Notes under the pieces: generated by a model
The model's database searches: none
What the model saw: only the letters and a program-made list of their open reading frames with translations
Told to the model about the DNA's origin: nothing
Assembly (NCBI RefSeq): GCF_004000845.1
Contig: NZ_BIMA01000006.1
Span: forward strand, 1 to 64,000
DNA length: 64,000 bases
Origin: Paenibacillus koleovorans NBRC 103111
GTDB lineage: Bacteria; Bacillota; Bacilli; Paenibacillales; NBRC-103111
Reading direction: 5' to 3'
Part shown: positions 39,089 through 49,077 of the stretch, piece by piece
Position numbering within the stretch: position 1 is the first letter of the stretch
Layout of the letters: each line of letters begins with the position of its first letter
Made by a program: the position numbers and the translations under genes

Positions 39089-42000
39089 TACACTCAAAAA
39101 AATATTGGTGATCGGCTCCGGTCCGATTGTCATCGGGCAAGCAGCCGAGTTCGACTATGCCGGTACGCAAGCTTGCCAAGCGCTGAAGGAAGAAGGCATG
39201 GAAGTCGTCCTGATCAACAGCAATCCGGCTACGATCATGACCGATACGAACATGGCCGACAAAGTATACATCGAACCGATCACACTCGACTTCGTCTCGC
39301 AAATCATCCGCCAAGAGAAGCCGGACGGCTTGCTGCCGACGCTCGGCGGCCAGACCGGCCTGAACATGGCGGTCGAGTTGGCGCGCGCAGGCGTGCTCGA
39401 GCGCGAGAACGTCAGGCTGCTGGGTACGCAGCTGACAGCCATTGAGAAAGCCGAAGACCGCGACTTGTTCCGTGACCTGATGCGCGAGCTGGAGCAACCG
39501 GTGCCGGCCAGCGTGATCGTCACTACCGTAGCGGAAGCCGTAGATTTCGCGAACGAAATCGGATTTCCGATCATCATTCGCCCGGCTTATACGCTCGGCG
39601 GTACGGGCGGCGGCATTTGCAACAACCAAGAAGAGCTGATCGAAACCGTCTCCTCCGGCATTCGCTACAGCCCGATCGGCCAATGTCTGGTCGAGCGCAG
39701 CATCGCAGGCATGAAGGAAGTCGAGTACGAAGTAATGCGCGATGCGAACGACAACTGTATTGTCGTCTGCAACATGGAGAACTTCGACCCGGTAGGTGTG
39801 CACACAGGCGATAGCATCGTCGTAGCGCCTAGCCAGACGCTCTCCGATCGCGAGTATCAAATGCTGCGTTCCGCGTCGCTCAAGATCATCCGCGCGCTGA
39901 ACATCGAAGGCGGCTGCAACGTGCAGTTCGCGCTCGATCCGCACAGCTTCCAATACTATGTCATCGAAGTAAATCCGCGCGTAAGCCGCTCCTCGGCGCT
40001 CGCTTCCAAGGCGACCGGCTACCCGATCGCCAAGATGGCCGCCAAGATCGCCATCGGCTACACGCTTGACGAAATCATCAACCCGGTTACGGGACAAACG
40101 TATGCTTGCTTCGAGCCGACGCTCGACTACATCGTATCGAAAATTCCGCGCTGGCCGTTCGATAAGTTCACGGGCGCGAACCGCAAGCTGGGTACGCAAA
40201 TGAAGGCGACCGGCGAAGTGATGGCGATCGGCCGGACGTTCGAGGAATCGATTCATAAGGCGATCCGCTCGCTGGAGATCGGCGTCCACCGTCTGTACCT
40301 CAAAGGCGCTGAGCTGCTCGATACCGAGACGCTGGAGCTTCGCCTCGCCAAACCGGACGACGAGCGGTTGTTCCTGATTGCCGAAGCGTATCGCCGCGGC
40401 TACACGCTGCAGCAAATCCAGGACCTGTCCAAGATCGACTGGTGGTTCCTGAGCAAGCTCGAAGGCATGATCCAGTTCGAAGCGGAGCTGATCGCCGGCG
40501 AACTGACGGACGAGCTGCTGCTGGCCGCTAAGCGCAAAGGCTTCACCGACCGTGCGATCGCCGAGATTCGCACGGAAGCCGGAGCGTCTAGCTTCACCAA
40601 AGAAGCCGAAATTCGCGCTCACCGGATCGGCCGCTCGATCAAGCCGGTCTACAAGATGGTTGACACTTGCGCGGCGGAGTTCGAAGCGACGACACCTTAC
40701 TACTACTCGACTTACGAGACGGAAGATGAAGTGTCGAAGACGAACAAGGAGAAGGTCATGGTGCTCGGCTCCGGCCCGATCCGGATCGGCCAAGGCATCG
40801 AATTCGACTACTCCACCGTTCACGCGGTGTGGGCGATCCAAGCTGCGGGCTACGAGGCGATCATCGTCAACAACAACCCGGAAACGGTCTCGACCGATTT
40901 CAGCACATCCGACCGACTGTACTTCGAGCCGCTTTTCTACGAAGATGTCATGAACATCATCGAGCATGAGAAGCCGATCGGCGTCATCGTACAATTCGGC
41001 GGCCAAACGGCGATCAACCTGGCCGGACCGCTCACTCGCGCAGGCGTTCGCATTCTGGGCAGCAACCTGGAAAGCATCGACGCCGCCGAGGACCGCAAGA
41101 AATTCGAGAAGCTGCTCCGCGATTTAGGCGTTGCTCAGCCTCCGGGCGGCACGGTTACTTCCGTGGACGACGCGGTTGGAACGGCTTCGCAATTCGGCTA
41201 TCCGGTGCTCGTACGTCCCTCGTACGTCCTGGGCGGCCGGGCGATGGAAATCGTCTACTCCGACCAAGAGCTGCTCAGCTATATGGAATATGCGGTGAAA
41301 ATTAATCCGGAGCATCCGGTTCTGATCGACCGCTACATGCTCGGCAAGGAAGTGGAAGTCGACGCGATCTGCGACGGCGACACCGTCCTCATCCCGGGCA
41401 TCATGGAGCATATCGAGCGTGCAGGCGTTCACTCCGGCGACTCGATCTCGGTGTATCCGCCGCAGACGATCTCCGATGAGATCAAGCAGCATATTGTCGA
41501 CATCACGATCAAGATTTCCAAGGCCCTGAATGTAATCGGTCTGGTGAATATCCAGTTCGTCATCTACAAAGAGCAAGTGTATGTGATCGAAGTCAATCCG
41601 CGTTCCTCGCGGACGGTACCTTTCCTAAGCAAAGTAACGAACGTGCCGATGGCGAACGTCGCGACTCGCGCTATCTTGGGCGAGAAGCTGGCGGATATGG
41701 GCTACGAAAACGGCTTGTGGCCGGAAGACGATCATGTGTCCGTGAAAGTGCCGGTGTTCTCCTTCGCCAAGCTGCGCCGCGTCGACACGACGCTCGGGCC
41801 TGAGATGAAGTCGACCGGCGAAGTGATGGGCCGCGACCGCAACTTTGCCAAGGCGCTGTATAAAGGCTTTATCGGCTCCGGTATGAAAATCCCGCCGACC
41901 GGCGCGATCATCGCGACCGTAGCGGATAAAGACAAGGAAGAAGCGATCGAAATTCTGCGCGGCTTTTACGAGCTGGGCTACAAGATCGTCGCTACGGGCG

Positions 42001-42290
42001 GGACGGCCATTGCGCTGCAAAACGCAGGCATCCGCGTGACGACCGTCAACAAGCTGAGCGAAGGATCGCCTAACATTCTCGACCTGATCCGCAACGGCGA
42101 AGCTCACTTCGTGGTGAACACGCTGACGAAGGGCAAGAAGCCGGAGCGCGACGGGTTCCGCATCCGCCGTGAGGCGGTCGAGAACGGCGTCGTCTGTATG
42201 ACGTCGCTCGATACGGTGCGCGCCTTGCTGCACGTGCTGAATACGATCAACTTCTCGTCGCGGGCTATGCCGGTGGCAACAGTCAAATAA
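39075..42290 (+). CDS. carB: Carbamoyl-phosphate synthase large subunit
   Basis: A 1071-residue duplicated ATP-grasp synthetase making carbamoyl phosphate from bicarbonate, ammonia and two ATP. Each half starts with a pre-ATP-grasp motif ([19 protein letters not shown] near 10; [18 protein letters not shown] near 560), and ATP-grasp domains follow. The C-terminal allosteric MGS-like domain (about 940-1060) has [14 protein letters not shown] and binds UMP or PRPP. This is the pyrAB-type gene. No disruption is visible. A long open frame on the opposite strand over its first half is a codon-bias shadow. Confidence 0.98.
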   Translation: MPKNNTLKKILVIGSGPIVIGQAAEFDYAGTQACQALKEEGMEVVLINSNPATIMTDTNMADKVYIEPITLDFVSQIIRQEKPDGLLPTLGGQTGLNMAVELARAGVLERENVRLLGTQLTAIEKAEDRDLFRDLMRELEQPVPASVIVTTVAEAVDFANEIGFPIIIRPAYTLGGTGGGICNNQEELIETVSSGIRYSPIGQCLVERSIAGMKEVEYEVMRDANDNCIVVCNMENFDPVGVHTGDSIVVAPSQTLSDREYQMLRSASLKIIRALNIEGGCNVQFALDPHSFQYYVIEVNPRVSRSSALASKATGYPIAKMAAKIAIGYTLDEIINPVTGQTYACFEPTLDYIVSKIPRWPFDKFTGANRKLGTQMKATGEVMAIGRTFEESIHKAIRSLEIGVHRLYLKGAELLDTETLELRLAKPDDERLFLIAEAYRRGYTLQQIQDLSKIDWWFLSKLEGMIQFEAELIAGELTDELLLAAKRKGFTDRAIAEIRTEAGASSFTKEAEIRAHRIGRSIKPVYKMVDTCAAEFEATTPYYYSTYETEDEVSKTNKEKVMVLGSGPIRIGQGIEFDYSTVHAVWAIQAAGYEAIIVNNNPETVSTDFSTSDRLYFEPLFYEDVMNIIEHEKPIGVIVQFGGQTAINLAGPLTRAGVRILGSNLESIDAAEDRKKFEKLLRDLGVAQPPGGTVTSVDDAVGTASQFGYPVLVRPSYVLGGRAMEIVYSDQELLSYMEYAVKINPEHPVLIDRYMLGKEVEVDAICDGDTVLIPGIMEHIERAGVHSGDSISVYPPQTISDEIKQHIVDITIKISKALNVIGLVNIQFVIYKEQVYVIEVNPRSSRTVPFLSKVTNVPMANVATRAILGEKLADMGYENGLWPEDDHVSVKVPVFSFAKLRRVDTTLGPEMKSTGEVMGRDRNFAKALYKGFIGSGMKIPPTGAIIATVADKDKEEAIEILRGFYELGYKIVATGGTAIALQNAGIRVTTVNKLSEGSPNILDLIRNGEAHFVVNTLTKGKKPERDGFRIRREAVENGVVCMTSLDTVRALLHVLNTINFSSRAMPVATVK

Positions 42291-42299
42291 TTTATGCGG

Positions 42300-42333
42300 T
42301 GCGTCACCCGGATCCAGTGATCCGAGTGGCGCA
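42300..42333 (+). other. Intercistronic hairpin between carB and pyrF
   Basis: TGCGTCACCCGGATC (42300-42314) pairs with GATCCGAGTGGCGCA (42319-42333) at 14 of 15 positions around a 4-base loop. No T-run follows, so a terminator is unlikely. It stands where B. subtilis has pyrK and pyrD. It could stabilise or process the long message. Confidence 0.7.
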
Positions 42334-42384
42334 TTGCTTTGAATACAGCATTCCAAACGTGAGCTCGAAGGGAGCGGACAGACG

Positions 42385-43095
42385 ATGAAGGAAGTTCAGC
42401 GAATCATGGTAGCGCTCGATTACCCGAACGCGGAGAGTGCGGAGAGGCTTCTGCAGCAGCTGGAAGGCATCCCTTGCTACATGAAGGTCGGCATGGAGCT
42501 GTTCTATGCCGCCGGCCCCCAGTTCGTGCTGCGGCTCAAGGAGAGGGGCTACAAAGTGTTCCTCGATCTGAAGCTGCACGACATCCCGAACACGGTGAAG
42601 GGCGGCTCCGCGAGCATCACGCGGCTCGGCGTCGACATGTTCAACGTGCACGCCGGCGGCGGGCTCGCGATGATGCAAGCCGCCCGCGAAGGCATGGAGG
42701 CGGCGGCCTCCGGTGCGTCTATGCCGATTCTCATCGGCGTGACGCAGCTTACGAGCACGAGCCAAGCCGTGCTCAATGACGAGATCGGCATCGCCGGGCC
42801 GATCGAGGATGCGGTGCTGCGCTACGCGGGGCTCGCCCGCGAGGCGGGGCTGGACGGCGTCGTCGCGTCGCCGCTCGAGGTGCGCGGCATCAAGGCGCGC
42901 TGCGGCTCGTCGTTCGTCACCGTGACGCCGGGCATCCGCCCCGCCGGCGCCGCGGTCGGCGACCAGTCGCGCGTCATGACGCCGAGCGAAGCGCTCGCGC
43001 AAGGCACCGACTACATGGTGATCGGCCGACCGATCACCGCCGCCCCAGATCCGCGCGAAGCGCTAGAGCAGATCGTAGCCTCGTTCACCGTGTAA
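42385..43095 (+). CDS. pyrF: Orotidine 5'-phosphate decarboxylase
   Basis: A 236-residue TIM barrel that converts OMP to UMP, the last step. The catalytic Lys-Asp array is in FLDLKLHDIPNTV near residue 60; the N-terminal VALDYP and the phosphate-binding TPGIRPAG and MVIGRPIT loops are present. It is the short group I form. ATG 42385 follows GAAGGGAGCGG. Codon use is extremely GC-rich in its C-terminal part (42780-43000), a local high even for this window. Confidence 0.97.
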   Translation: MKEVQRIMVALDYPNAESAERLLQQLEGIPCYMKVGMELFYAAGPQFVLRLKERGYKVFLDLKLHDIPNTVKGGSASITRLGVDMFNVHAGGGLAMMQAAREGMEAAASGASMPILIGVTQLTSTSQAVLNDEIGIAGPIEDAVLRYAGLAREAGLDGVVASPLEVRGIKARCGSSFVTVTPGIRPAGAAVGDQSRVMTPSEALAQGTDYMVIGRPITAAPDPREALEQIVASFTV

Positions 43096-43123
43096 CTAAT
43101 CCCAGGAAGGAGCCTGAACCGAA

Positions 43124-43762
43124 ATGACAATCCGTTACTTGGCCGACCAAATTGCCGAGGCGCTGCTGGAGATTGGCGCCGTCGCCCTAAGGCCGAACGA
43201 TCCGTTCACGTGGACGTCCGGCATCAAGTCGCCGATTTATTGCGACAACCGGCTGACCATCTCGTACCCGCATATTCGTGACCTGATCTCCCTAGGCTTC
43301 TCTGAGAAAGTACGAGACCTGTATCCCGAGGCGGAAGTTGTAGCCGGCATCGCAACGGGCGGCATTCCCCACGGGGCATACGTCTCCCAGAAGCTGAACC
43401 TGCCGATGATCTACGTTCGCGACAAGGCGAAGGGTCATGGCAAGGAGAACGTCATCGAAGGCGTCCTGAAGCCGGGCCAGAAGGTCGTGATGATCGAGGA
43501 CTTGATTTCGACCGGCGGCAGCTCGATCAAGGCCGCCAAAGCCGTTCGCGACGCAGGTGCGGAGGTGCTCGGCGTAATCGCAATTTTCAACTACCAGTTC
43601 GACTCCGCCGTCGCCAACTTCAAGGAAGCCGGCTTCGAGTTCGACTCGCTGTCCAACTACACGGCGCTGTCGGAAGTGGCGCTTCAGCTAGGCAAGATCA
43701 AGCAGGAAGACATGGCGCTGCTGCAAGCTTGGCGGCAAGACCCGTCTTCGTTCGGCAAGTAA
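43124..43762 (+). CDS. pyrE: Orotate phosphoribosyltransferase
   Basis: A 212-residue type I PRTase that makes OMP from orotate and PRPP. The PRPP loop VVMIEDLISTGGSS is near residues 123-136; FTWTSGIKSPIYCDNR and the flexible catalytic loop RDKAKGHGKEN are typical. It is last in the operon, followed by a strong terminator. Confidence 0.97.
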   Translation: MTIRYLADQIAEALLEIGAVALRPNDPFTWTSGIKSPIYCDNRLTISYPHIRDLISLGFSEKVRDLYPEAEVVAGIATGGIPHGAYVSQKLNLPMIYVRDKAKGHGKENVIEGVLKPGQKVVMIEDLISTGGSSIKAAKAVRDAGAEVLGVIAIFNYQFDSAVANFKEAGFEFDSLSNYTALSEVALQLGKIKQEDMALLQAWRQDPSSFGK

Positions 43763-43770
43763 TTAACAGA

Positions 43771-43815
43771 GGAGCCTTCCTTTCCGCACGGCAGCGGGGA
43801 GGAAGGCTCCTTTTT
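43771..43815 (+). terminator. Rho-independent terminator of the pyr operon
   Basis: Perfect 11-pair stem GGAGCCTTCCT (43771-43781) with AGGAAGGCTCC (43800-43810), then TTTTT. It also sits just past the stop of the convergent AraC gene. Confidence 0.92.
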
Positions 43816-43818
43816 GGT

Positions 43819-44727
43819 TCAAGCTTTCAATTGGACCGGCATGTAAACATGTGTCCCGGGTTGGGCGGCGCATTGGCCGAACATTTCCATAAACGGTCGA
43901 TAATCCAGTTCATACCGGCTCTTCGGCAGCCAGTCGACATGCATATAGTGCATGAGATCCCAGACAAGCTCGCGAGGCCCGTCCAGCTCGGCAACGGCGC
44001 ACAATCCCCCGGGAATCGTCCGAATGCATACGTCTTCCCCGGGAAACAGCCTCTCGTCACACGGGAAGCAAGCGTCAAAGCGGCAGCTCTGAATCGGGAT
44101 CACATAAGGGTCGTCCAGCGAAATGCCGATTAATCGCTCGCGCTCGTTCAGGGCATTGTTCTTGAGCAAGTAGCGGTACAGCTTGGAATAAGCCTGCTGG
44201 ATGCCGGGATGCATGCCGCTCTTCAAGAAGCCGTGCATATGCCTCACATAGGCGACTCGCATGGGAGGCGTCTCCTTGATCCGGATTTGAAGACGGCTTG
44301 CCTCAGCATAAACCTCTGGGGAGAACTTTTTGGGAAGGGATGACGTGACCCGGTATTTGTTCCTATACTCGGTGGGCTTGAGCCCGACCAAGCTTTTAAA
44401 CTTGCGGGAGAAGTTGGCCGATGAATTGAAGCCGCAGACGATCGCGACTGAGGTAATATCGAGCCCGGATTGGAACAAAAGCATTTTTCTGGCGTGTTGA
44501 ATGCGCATTCGGGTAATGAAGTCATTTACGGTCACGCCCGCATACGCCTTGAACACGCGCTGAAAATGATAGGGGGCATAATGACCCTGTTCTGCCAAGA
44601 CCGGGATCGTCAAAATCTCTCCCAAATTATCGGCGATGAAATTCATTACGGTGTTCATTCGCTGAATGTGGTCGCTGTTCAAAGCTTTCGTGCATCCCAC
44701 CCCTATCCTTGGAAAGTAGTGCGTCAT
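43819..44727 (-). CDS. AraC-family regulator with GyrI-like ligand domain
   Basis: Up to 302 residues. An N-terminal AraC double helix-turn-helix (about 20-125: LTIPVLAEQGHYAPYHFQRVFKAY... ITSVAIVCGFNSSANFSRKFKSLVGLKPTEYR) is fused to a GyrI/AraE-type effector-binding domain (about 150-300, with MRVAYVRHMHG). Such Rob/BltR-like proteins often sense small hydrophobic ligands. The start is uncertain: ATG 44727 has no ribosome site and a likely promoter lies against it, so GTG 44700 or TTG 44682 may be real. It is divergent from the solute-binding lipoprotein gene and could regulate it. Confidence 0.88.
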   Translation of the reverse strand: MTHYFPRIGVGCTKALNSDHIQRMNTVMNFIADNLGEILTIPVLAEQGHYAPYHFQRVFKAYAGVTVNDFITRMRIQHARKMLLFQSGLDITSVAIVCGFNSSANFSRKFKSLVGLKPTEYRNKYRVTSSLPKKFSPEVYAEASRLQIRIKETPPMRVAYVRHMHGFLKSGMHPGIQQAYSKLYRYLLKNNALNERERLIGISLDDPYVIPIQSCRFDACFPCDERLFPGEDVCIRTIPGGLCAVAELDGPRELVWDLMHYMHVDWLPKSRYELDYRPFMEMFGQCAAQPGTHVYMPVQLKA

Positions 44728-44786
44728 GATATTTTATTATTTTACTATATAGCACGAATTGTTAAAAGTAGGAAGACGAAGATCGC

Positions 44787-44792
44787 TATAAT
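44787..44792 (+). promoter_or_regulatory. -10 element of the solute-binding protein gene
   Basis: TATAAT at 44787-44792 lies 36 bases before the ATG, in the 100-bp divergent gap. No good -35 stands at 16-18 bases upstream, which suits an activator-dependent promoter; the AraC protein encoded next door is the obvious candidate. Confidence 0.4.
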
Positions 44793-44827
44793 AAGAGCTG
44801 AGTCTAAGAGAGAAAGGCGGTCGCGAA

Positions 44828-46168
44828 ATGAAGCGGAACAGACATAGAGGGCTATGGATGGGTTTATCGATCATAATGGTTTTGGTGGTCCTGGTGACTG
44901 GCTGCACCGCAAGCGATGAGGGAGAACAGCCGATAGAGCTTCGCCTCTATATGCCGGGTGCGAATCCGGATGCGCCTATGTGGGCCGATTATTCCCAATA
45001 TTTCAAGGATGTCGGGGCAAAATATACGGAATTGCATCCGAATAGAACGATTGCAATCGAAAGTTTCCCGGCTACTTTTCCTATCGAGAATATGGCGCGT
45101 AAGCTGAAGGCGGAGAACTCCCCGGACATCGTATTTCCCGTCAATTCTGCGCTGATCCCATCCTGGCTGAAAGATTCAATTTTGCTGGATTTGAATCCGC
45201 TCGCCAAAGCGGACGGGGTGGACAAGTCGGATTTCCACCAGCCGATTCTGAAGCTGACGGAATCCGGAGGGAAATGGGGGGCGATTCCGAATGTGGTTTT
45301 GCCGCTAGGGGTCCTTTATAATAAATCCCTGTTCGATAAGGCCAACCTTCCATATCCACAAGGAAAATGGACATGGGACGAGTACTTGTCCGTTGCCTTG
45401 AAGCTGTCCGAAGCGAACCCAGGCAAGTACGGGGCTGTGATGGCTTATAACCCTTTCTACCTGGAGATCCTGCTGGCAGGGCGTGGGGAAAGCCTGTTGT
45501 CGAAGGATGGGGCGAAGGCGGAGGGAGCATTGAACAGTCCCGGCTCCGTCCAGACGCTGCAGTGGTTCAACCGCTATTTCCGCGCCTTAAAGCTGGATCA
45601 AATATCCGGCGTCTCGAATGACATCGCCACAGGATCATTATTCAACTTGGGGAGCGTCGGAATGAAGATCTCCACTTCTGACGGCTATACGTTTTTCAAG
45701 AAGCAATTGGGCGATCGCTTGGGCGTCGCGCCGCTGCCAGGCACGGCGGATGGCCGGCGCGCCAATCCGCTCTCCGTTGTCGGCATCGGCATTTCCGCCC
45801 AATCGAAGCATGCCCGAGAAGCCTGGGACTTCTTGCGGTTCGCGACGATGACGGAGCATGCGTATACTTCGAAATGGGCGGAATGGTTTGTCCTGCCGAG
45901 CAAATCTATGGCCGCTGCCACGAAGCAAACGCAGCATTCGGATTTGAACGTATTCATAGAGGAGATGAATTATGCAGTAGAGTCCCCCGCGTTTGCGAAC
46001 TTGGATTTTGCTTTACTGATGAACGAATCTCCGTTTTTGAGCGGTTTCTCGTCGTTATTGCTGAAAGAGGACGGGGAGCTGCCCGTAGCCCTATACCAGC
46101 TCGCGCAGAAGACGGACGGACTATTGATGGAAAAAGCAGCAAGCCGCGAGGCAAGCTCGAGCAAGTAA
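44828..46168 (+). CDS. Extracellular solute-binding lipoprotein (family 1)
   Basis: A 446-residue ABC-importer binding protein. The N-terminal signal ends in the lipobox LVTGC (Cys26). The mature part has the two-lobe SBP_bac_1 pattern, with LKAENSPDIVFPVNSALIP, LPLGVLYNKSLFDKANLPYP, GKWTWDEYLSVALKL and SKHAREAWDFLRFATM. The family usually binds sugars. No permease or ATPase gene for it is adjacent, so it is an orphan or uses a shared permease. Divergent from the AraC-type regulator. Confidence 0.9.
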   Translation: MKRNRHRGLWMGLSIIMVLVVLVTGCTASDEGEQPIELRLYMPGANPDAPMWADYSQYFKDVGAKYTELHPNRTIAIESFPATFPIENMARKLKAENSPDIVFPVNSALIPSWLKDSILLDLNPLAKADGVDKSDFHQPILKLTESGGKWGAIPNVVLPLGVLYNKSLFDKANLPYPQGKWTWDEYLSVALKLSEANPGKYGAVMAYNPFYLEILLAGRGESLLSKDGAKAEGALNSPGSVQTLQWFNRYFRALKLDQISGVSNDIATGSLFNLGSVGMKISTSDGYTFFKKQLGDRLGVAPLPGTADGRRANPLSVVGIGISAQSKHAREAWDFLRFATMTEHAYTSKWAEWFVLPSKSMAAATKQTQHSDLNVFIEEMNYAVESPAFANLDFALLMNESPFLSGFSSLLLKEDGELPVALYQLAQKTDGLLMEKAASREASSSK

Positions 46169-46239
46169 ACAAGTTTCTTGCCGCCGACCAGGCAGGCCGA
46201 TTGTATTATTCAGACGGAAGCACTCGGATGAAGGTTTAC

Positions 46240-46353
46240 TCAATGCAGTAACAATGTCACAACGGATAATAGGATTCCCCATAGAGGCAACGCAAGCAAA
46301 ATGCCGTTTATCAGGCCGGTCATAAAGCGATTTTCGTCTTCCATACGCAGCAT
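46240..46353 (-). CDS. Possible 37-residue membrane miniprotein
   Basis: An ORF with a charged start (MLRMEDENRF) and one long hydrophobic helix (LINGILLALPLWGILLS) up to the stop. GGGAGA lies just upstream; it is better spaced for the second in-frame ATG at 46344, giving 34 residues. I do not recognise it. It lies in a 650-base stretch with no large gene, downstream of the small ORF at 46446-46625. It could be a small stress or sporulation membrane peptide, or chance. Confidence 0.4.
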   Translation of the reverse strand: MLRMEDENRFMTGLINGILLALPLWGILLSVVTLLLH

Positions 46354-46445
46354 ATCTCCCATCGCCTATCGATGTAGTATGATATGCAGTATGTCCGGCG
46401 AGGGGAATCGCTAAACCGGCCTGTTTCCTTTAAGTCTCCACAGAA

Positions 46446-46625
46446 TCAGTGGCAGACGGCGATATTTTTATTATACGTAATCGTCGATCCGTCGAATTTC
46501 ATCAGCGGTATCGGCTGATATGCTTCCTTCGCCTGCGCGCGGCTCTCCAGATGATCGCTTATGGCAGAAGCGCCAATCGCTACGGCAACGACAACGCCGA
46601 ATATCCAAACTGCTTTTCGGTTCAT
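46446..46625 (-). CDS. Small secreted or membrane-anchored protein (59 aa)
   Basis: An ORF starting MNRKAVWIFGVVVAVAIGAS: two basic residues, then a hydrophobic segment (about 6-22) like a signal peptide or anchor, then a hydrophilic tail of about 35 residues ending in Cys-His. A ribosome site AAAGGA lies about 11 bases before the ATG. No family is recognised. The start signal and the typical anchor composition make it more likely real than chance. Besides these two small ORFs, I see nothing firm in 46169-46823 except a short open tail on the plus strand (46174-46251). Confidence 0.5.
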   Translation of the reverse strand: MNRKAVWIFGVVVAVAIGASAISDHLESRAQAKEAYQPIPLMKFDGSTITYNKNIAVCH

Positions 46626-46823
46626 TCGAATCCATTCCTTTCGGTGCTCAACAAGCTATTCAGTTTATTGTACTATAAAGCATAGTAATTGACTAGGGAT
46701 TCACGGAATTCGTGCTGTGGAAATCGGTCTGCAGACTGAGGCGAGTACGTGCTGGAGGCTGTTATGCCGTCCTGGCCAAACGATTATGATGGAAGCAGAG
46801 GTGAGTTGAAGGAGGCAAGCGGG

Positions 46824-47753
46824 ATGTCCATTTTGGAAGTCAAAGACCTGAGGAAGACGTTCGGCTCAATCGTGGCGGTCGACCGGATCAGCTTCGAGGT
46901 GATGCAGGGCGAAGTATTCACGATTATCGGTCCGAACGGAGCGGGCAAGACGACGACGCTGGAGATGATCGAAGGGCTGCAGGAGCCGGACACGGGGACG
47001 ATTGCGCTGAAGGGGCTGAATTGGAAGCAGCATGGCGACAAAATCAAGCAGTTCATCGGAGTGCAGCCGCAGTCTAGCGCTTTGTTCGACTTGCTCACGG
47101 TGTACGAGAATTTGGATGTGTTCGCCAGCTTTTACAACAAAACACGTTCGCTCGACGAAATTATGGAGCTCATCAATCTGACCGACCATCGCAACAAAAA
47201 AGTGAAAGCATTGTCAGGCGGGCAGAAGCAGCGTCTCGCGATCGGTCTTGCGATGGTGAACGATCCCGACATCCTGTTCCTGGACGAGCCGACGACCGGA
47301 CTCGATCCTCAAGCCCGGCGCAATATTTGGGACGTCGTGCTGAAGCTGAAGGAGCTGGGGAAAACGACAATTCTGACGACGCATTACATGGAAGAAGCCG
47401 AGAAGCTGAGTGACCGGGTTTGTATCGTAGACCAGGGGAGAGTCGTGGCATTGGATACGTCCAAGCGGCTCATCCAGCAGCTGACGCAGGAGCGCGAAAT
47501 TGAGCTGGTATTTGCAGGCGGGCCGGAGGCGGCGAAACGAGCTGCGAACCATATCGATGACGAGCCATCCGTCTCGCGGAGTGCGGTGGAAGGCGCGCGA
47601 GTCCAGCTGTGGTCGGTGCGACCGGAAGAAACTTTGTACCGCTTGTTCCGGTTCACGACGGAGCAGCAGCTTGAGGTGGAGCAAGTGACGATCAAGGACA
47701 TGAGCTTGGAGGACGTCTTCATCGCGTTCACCGGGAAGGAGTGGAGAGACTGA
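46824..47753 (+). CDS. ABC-2 type exporter, ATP-binding protein
   Basis: A 309-residue ABC ATPase of the drug/antibiotic exporter group. Walker A GPNGAGKTT (36-44), signature LSGGQKQR, Walker B DILFLDEPTTGLD, and the H-loop TTHYMEEAE are intact. A C-terminal extension of about 90 residues (after 220) is common in DrrA-like exporters. ATG 46824 follows AAGGAGG at 46809-46815; the frame is open to 46749 without a good site. It overlaps the permease gene in TGATG. Substrate unknown. Confidence 0.93.
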   Translation: MSILEVKDLRKTFGSIVAVDRISFEVMQGEVFTIIGPNGAGKTTTLEMIEGLQEPDTGTIALKGLNWKQHGDKIKQFIGVQPQSSALFDLLTVYENLDVFASFYNKTRSLDEIMELINLTDHRNKKVKALSGGQKQRLAIGLAMVNDPDILFLDEPTTGLDPQARRNIWDVVLKLKELGKTTILTTHYMEEAEKLSDRVCIVDQGRVVALDTSKRLIQQLTQEREIELVFAGGPEAAKRAANHIDDEPSVSRSAVEGARVQLWSVRPEETLYRLFRFTTEQQLEVEQVTIKDMSLEDVFIAFTGKEWRD

Positions 47754-48862
47754 TGAAACAGCTTGCGAAACTATTTTCGGCGCAATTCAAGATGACGTTC
47801 CGGGAAAAGCAGGTTTGGTTTTGGTCGATCTTTTATCCGGTGCTGCTGCTGGTCGTGTTTCTTACCTTCTTCGGCGGCATGGGCGATGACGGCTCGTTCA
47901 AGGCGAAAATCGCCGTGGTGGCGGATAAAGAAACGGCCGTCTCGACGCAATTGCAGACCGCTATGAAGCAGATCGATTTACTGGAGTGGAAATCCGATTC
48001 CCCGGTGTCGAGGGAGCAAGCGGAAGACTGGGTGAAGGAAAAGGACATCGACGCAGCGATCGTACTGCCGGACTCGGCGGATGCGAAGCAAATTACGCTG
48101 CTTGTGAATAAGGAAAAGCAAGCAAACACTACGGTTCAGGCTTTGAACGGGATTCTGAACGAAGTGCTGCATCAGATGAATTACGCGCAAGCGAACATCA
48201 CGCCGCAGCTGAAGCTGGGCATCGAATCGATCTCCGAAGGCGACGACCGGCTGGAGTATACGGACTTCCTTCTGACGGGCATGATCGCGTTAGCCATATC
48301 GCAGGCTGGCCTGTTCGGGATGGTGAGCATGATCGAGATGCGTCGCAACGGGTTGCTCAAGCGTCTGATGATGACGCCGGTTAGCATGGGGCTGTTCGGT
48401 CTAGGCGGGGTGCTCGTTCGGTTGTTTCTATCCGCGATCCAGGTCGTGCTGCTCGCTTTGATCGGCGTCCTGTTCTATGGGGCGAACCTGCATCTGGATT
48501 TACTTAATTTTGTGCTTATTTTTGTAGTCGGGACGCTTGCTTTCGCGGCTATCGGTTTCGTCATTGCCGCGTTCAGCAAATCGATGGATGCGTACTTCGG
48601 CATTGCAAACCTGCTCAGCTTTCTGATGATGTTCATGAGCGGCATTTTCTTCGACACCGGGTCGCTGCCGGAGTGGATCAAGCCGGTTTCGGCGGCGCTG
48701 CCGTTGACCTTCTTCGCGGACGGGATCCGCGATGCGATGGTGTATGACCGGACGGTGCTGACCTCGCAGTTCTGGTTGAACGCCGGGGTGTTGGCGGGCT
48801 GGGCGGTGGTGGCGTTTATCGTCGGCTCTCGGTTCTACTCTTGGAAGGCGGAGAAGCGGTAA
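47753..48862 (+). CDS. ABC-2 type exporter, permease
   Basis: A 369-residue membrane protein: first helix at about 22-42, a large outside loop (about 45-165), then five helices with the ABC-2 core (MIALAISQAGLFGMVSMIEMRRNGLLKRLMMTPVSMG and the SGIFFDTGSLPEWIKPVSAALPLTFFADGIRD loop). It partners with the ATPase directly upstream, whose stop it overlaps. Such pairs export drugs, antibiotics or lipids; which one cannot be told. A terminator follows. Confidence 0.93.
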   Translation: MKQLAKLFSAQFKMTFREKQVWFWSIFYPVLLLVVFLTFFGGMGDDGSFKAKIAVVADKETAVSTQLQTAMKQIDLLEWKSDSPVSREQAEDWVKEKDIDAAIVLPDSADAKQITLLVNKEKQANTTVQALNGILNEVLHQMNYAQANITPQLKLGIESISEGDDRLEYTDFLLTGMIALAISQAGLFGMVSMIEMRRNGLLKRLMMTPVSMGLFGLGGVLVRLFLSAIQVVLLALIGVLFYGANLHLDLLNFVLIFVVGTLAFAAIGFVIAAFSKSMDAYFGIANLLSFLMMFMSGIFFDTGSLPEWIKPVSAALPLTFFADGIRDAMVYDRTVLTSQFWLNAGVLAGWAVVAFIVGSRFYSWKAEKR

Positions 48863-48878
48863 GCTGGTATGTGTGGAG

Positions 48879-48905
48879 AAGCAGTCCTGCGAGGCTGCTT
48901 TTTTT
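48879..48905 (+). terminator. Rho-independent terminator after the ABC-2 pair
   Basis: AGCAGTCCT (48880-48888) with AGGCTGCT (48892-48899), one bulged T, 3-base loop, then a run of seven T. Confidence 0.85.
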
Positions 48906-49008
48906 CTTATGAATTTCTTTAACAATCCTTTAGGTTCTATTAAAGTTCATTTAGTAGACTGGCATTATCCCTTTGGAGTTAAAAAAAACAAAAAAGTTTC
49001 CTACACTA

Positions 49009-49035
49009 TGTAACATTTTAACAGTCCAACTCGTC
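49009..49035 (+). promoter_or_regulatory. ECF-sigma-type promoter of the six-gene exporter unit
   Basis: TGTAAC (49009-49014), exactly 17 bases, CGTC (49032-49035, followed by TA). This is a full match to the SigX/SigM-like consensus and has the same spacing and CGTCTAT end as the promoter at 132-158. It leaves a leader of about 35 bases before the ribosome site GGGAGGTG (49061-49068). Confidence 0.72.
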
Positions 49036-49077
49036 TATGATTTGAAAAATTTACTATTAGGGGAGGTGTGCCGTTCG

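Noticed and set aside
39021-41006. 661-residue open frame on the minus strand over carB
   Set aside because: It lies fully inside a certain gene, has a composition rich in Arg, Asp, His and Val typical of GC-driven antisense frames, and no family motif or ribosome site.
46174-46251. C-terminal fragment of a lost gene on the plus strand
   Set aside because: The 26-codon open tail looks codon-like (ending RMKVYSMQ) but is too short to assign, and upstream it runs out of frame through the solute-binding gene.
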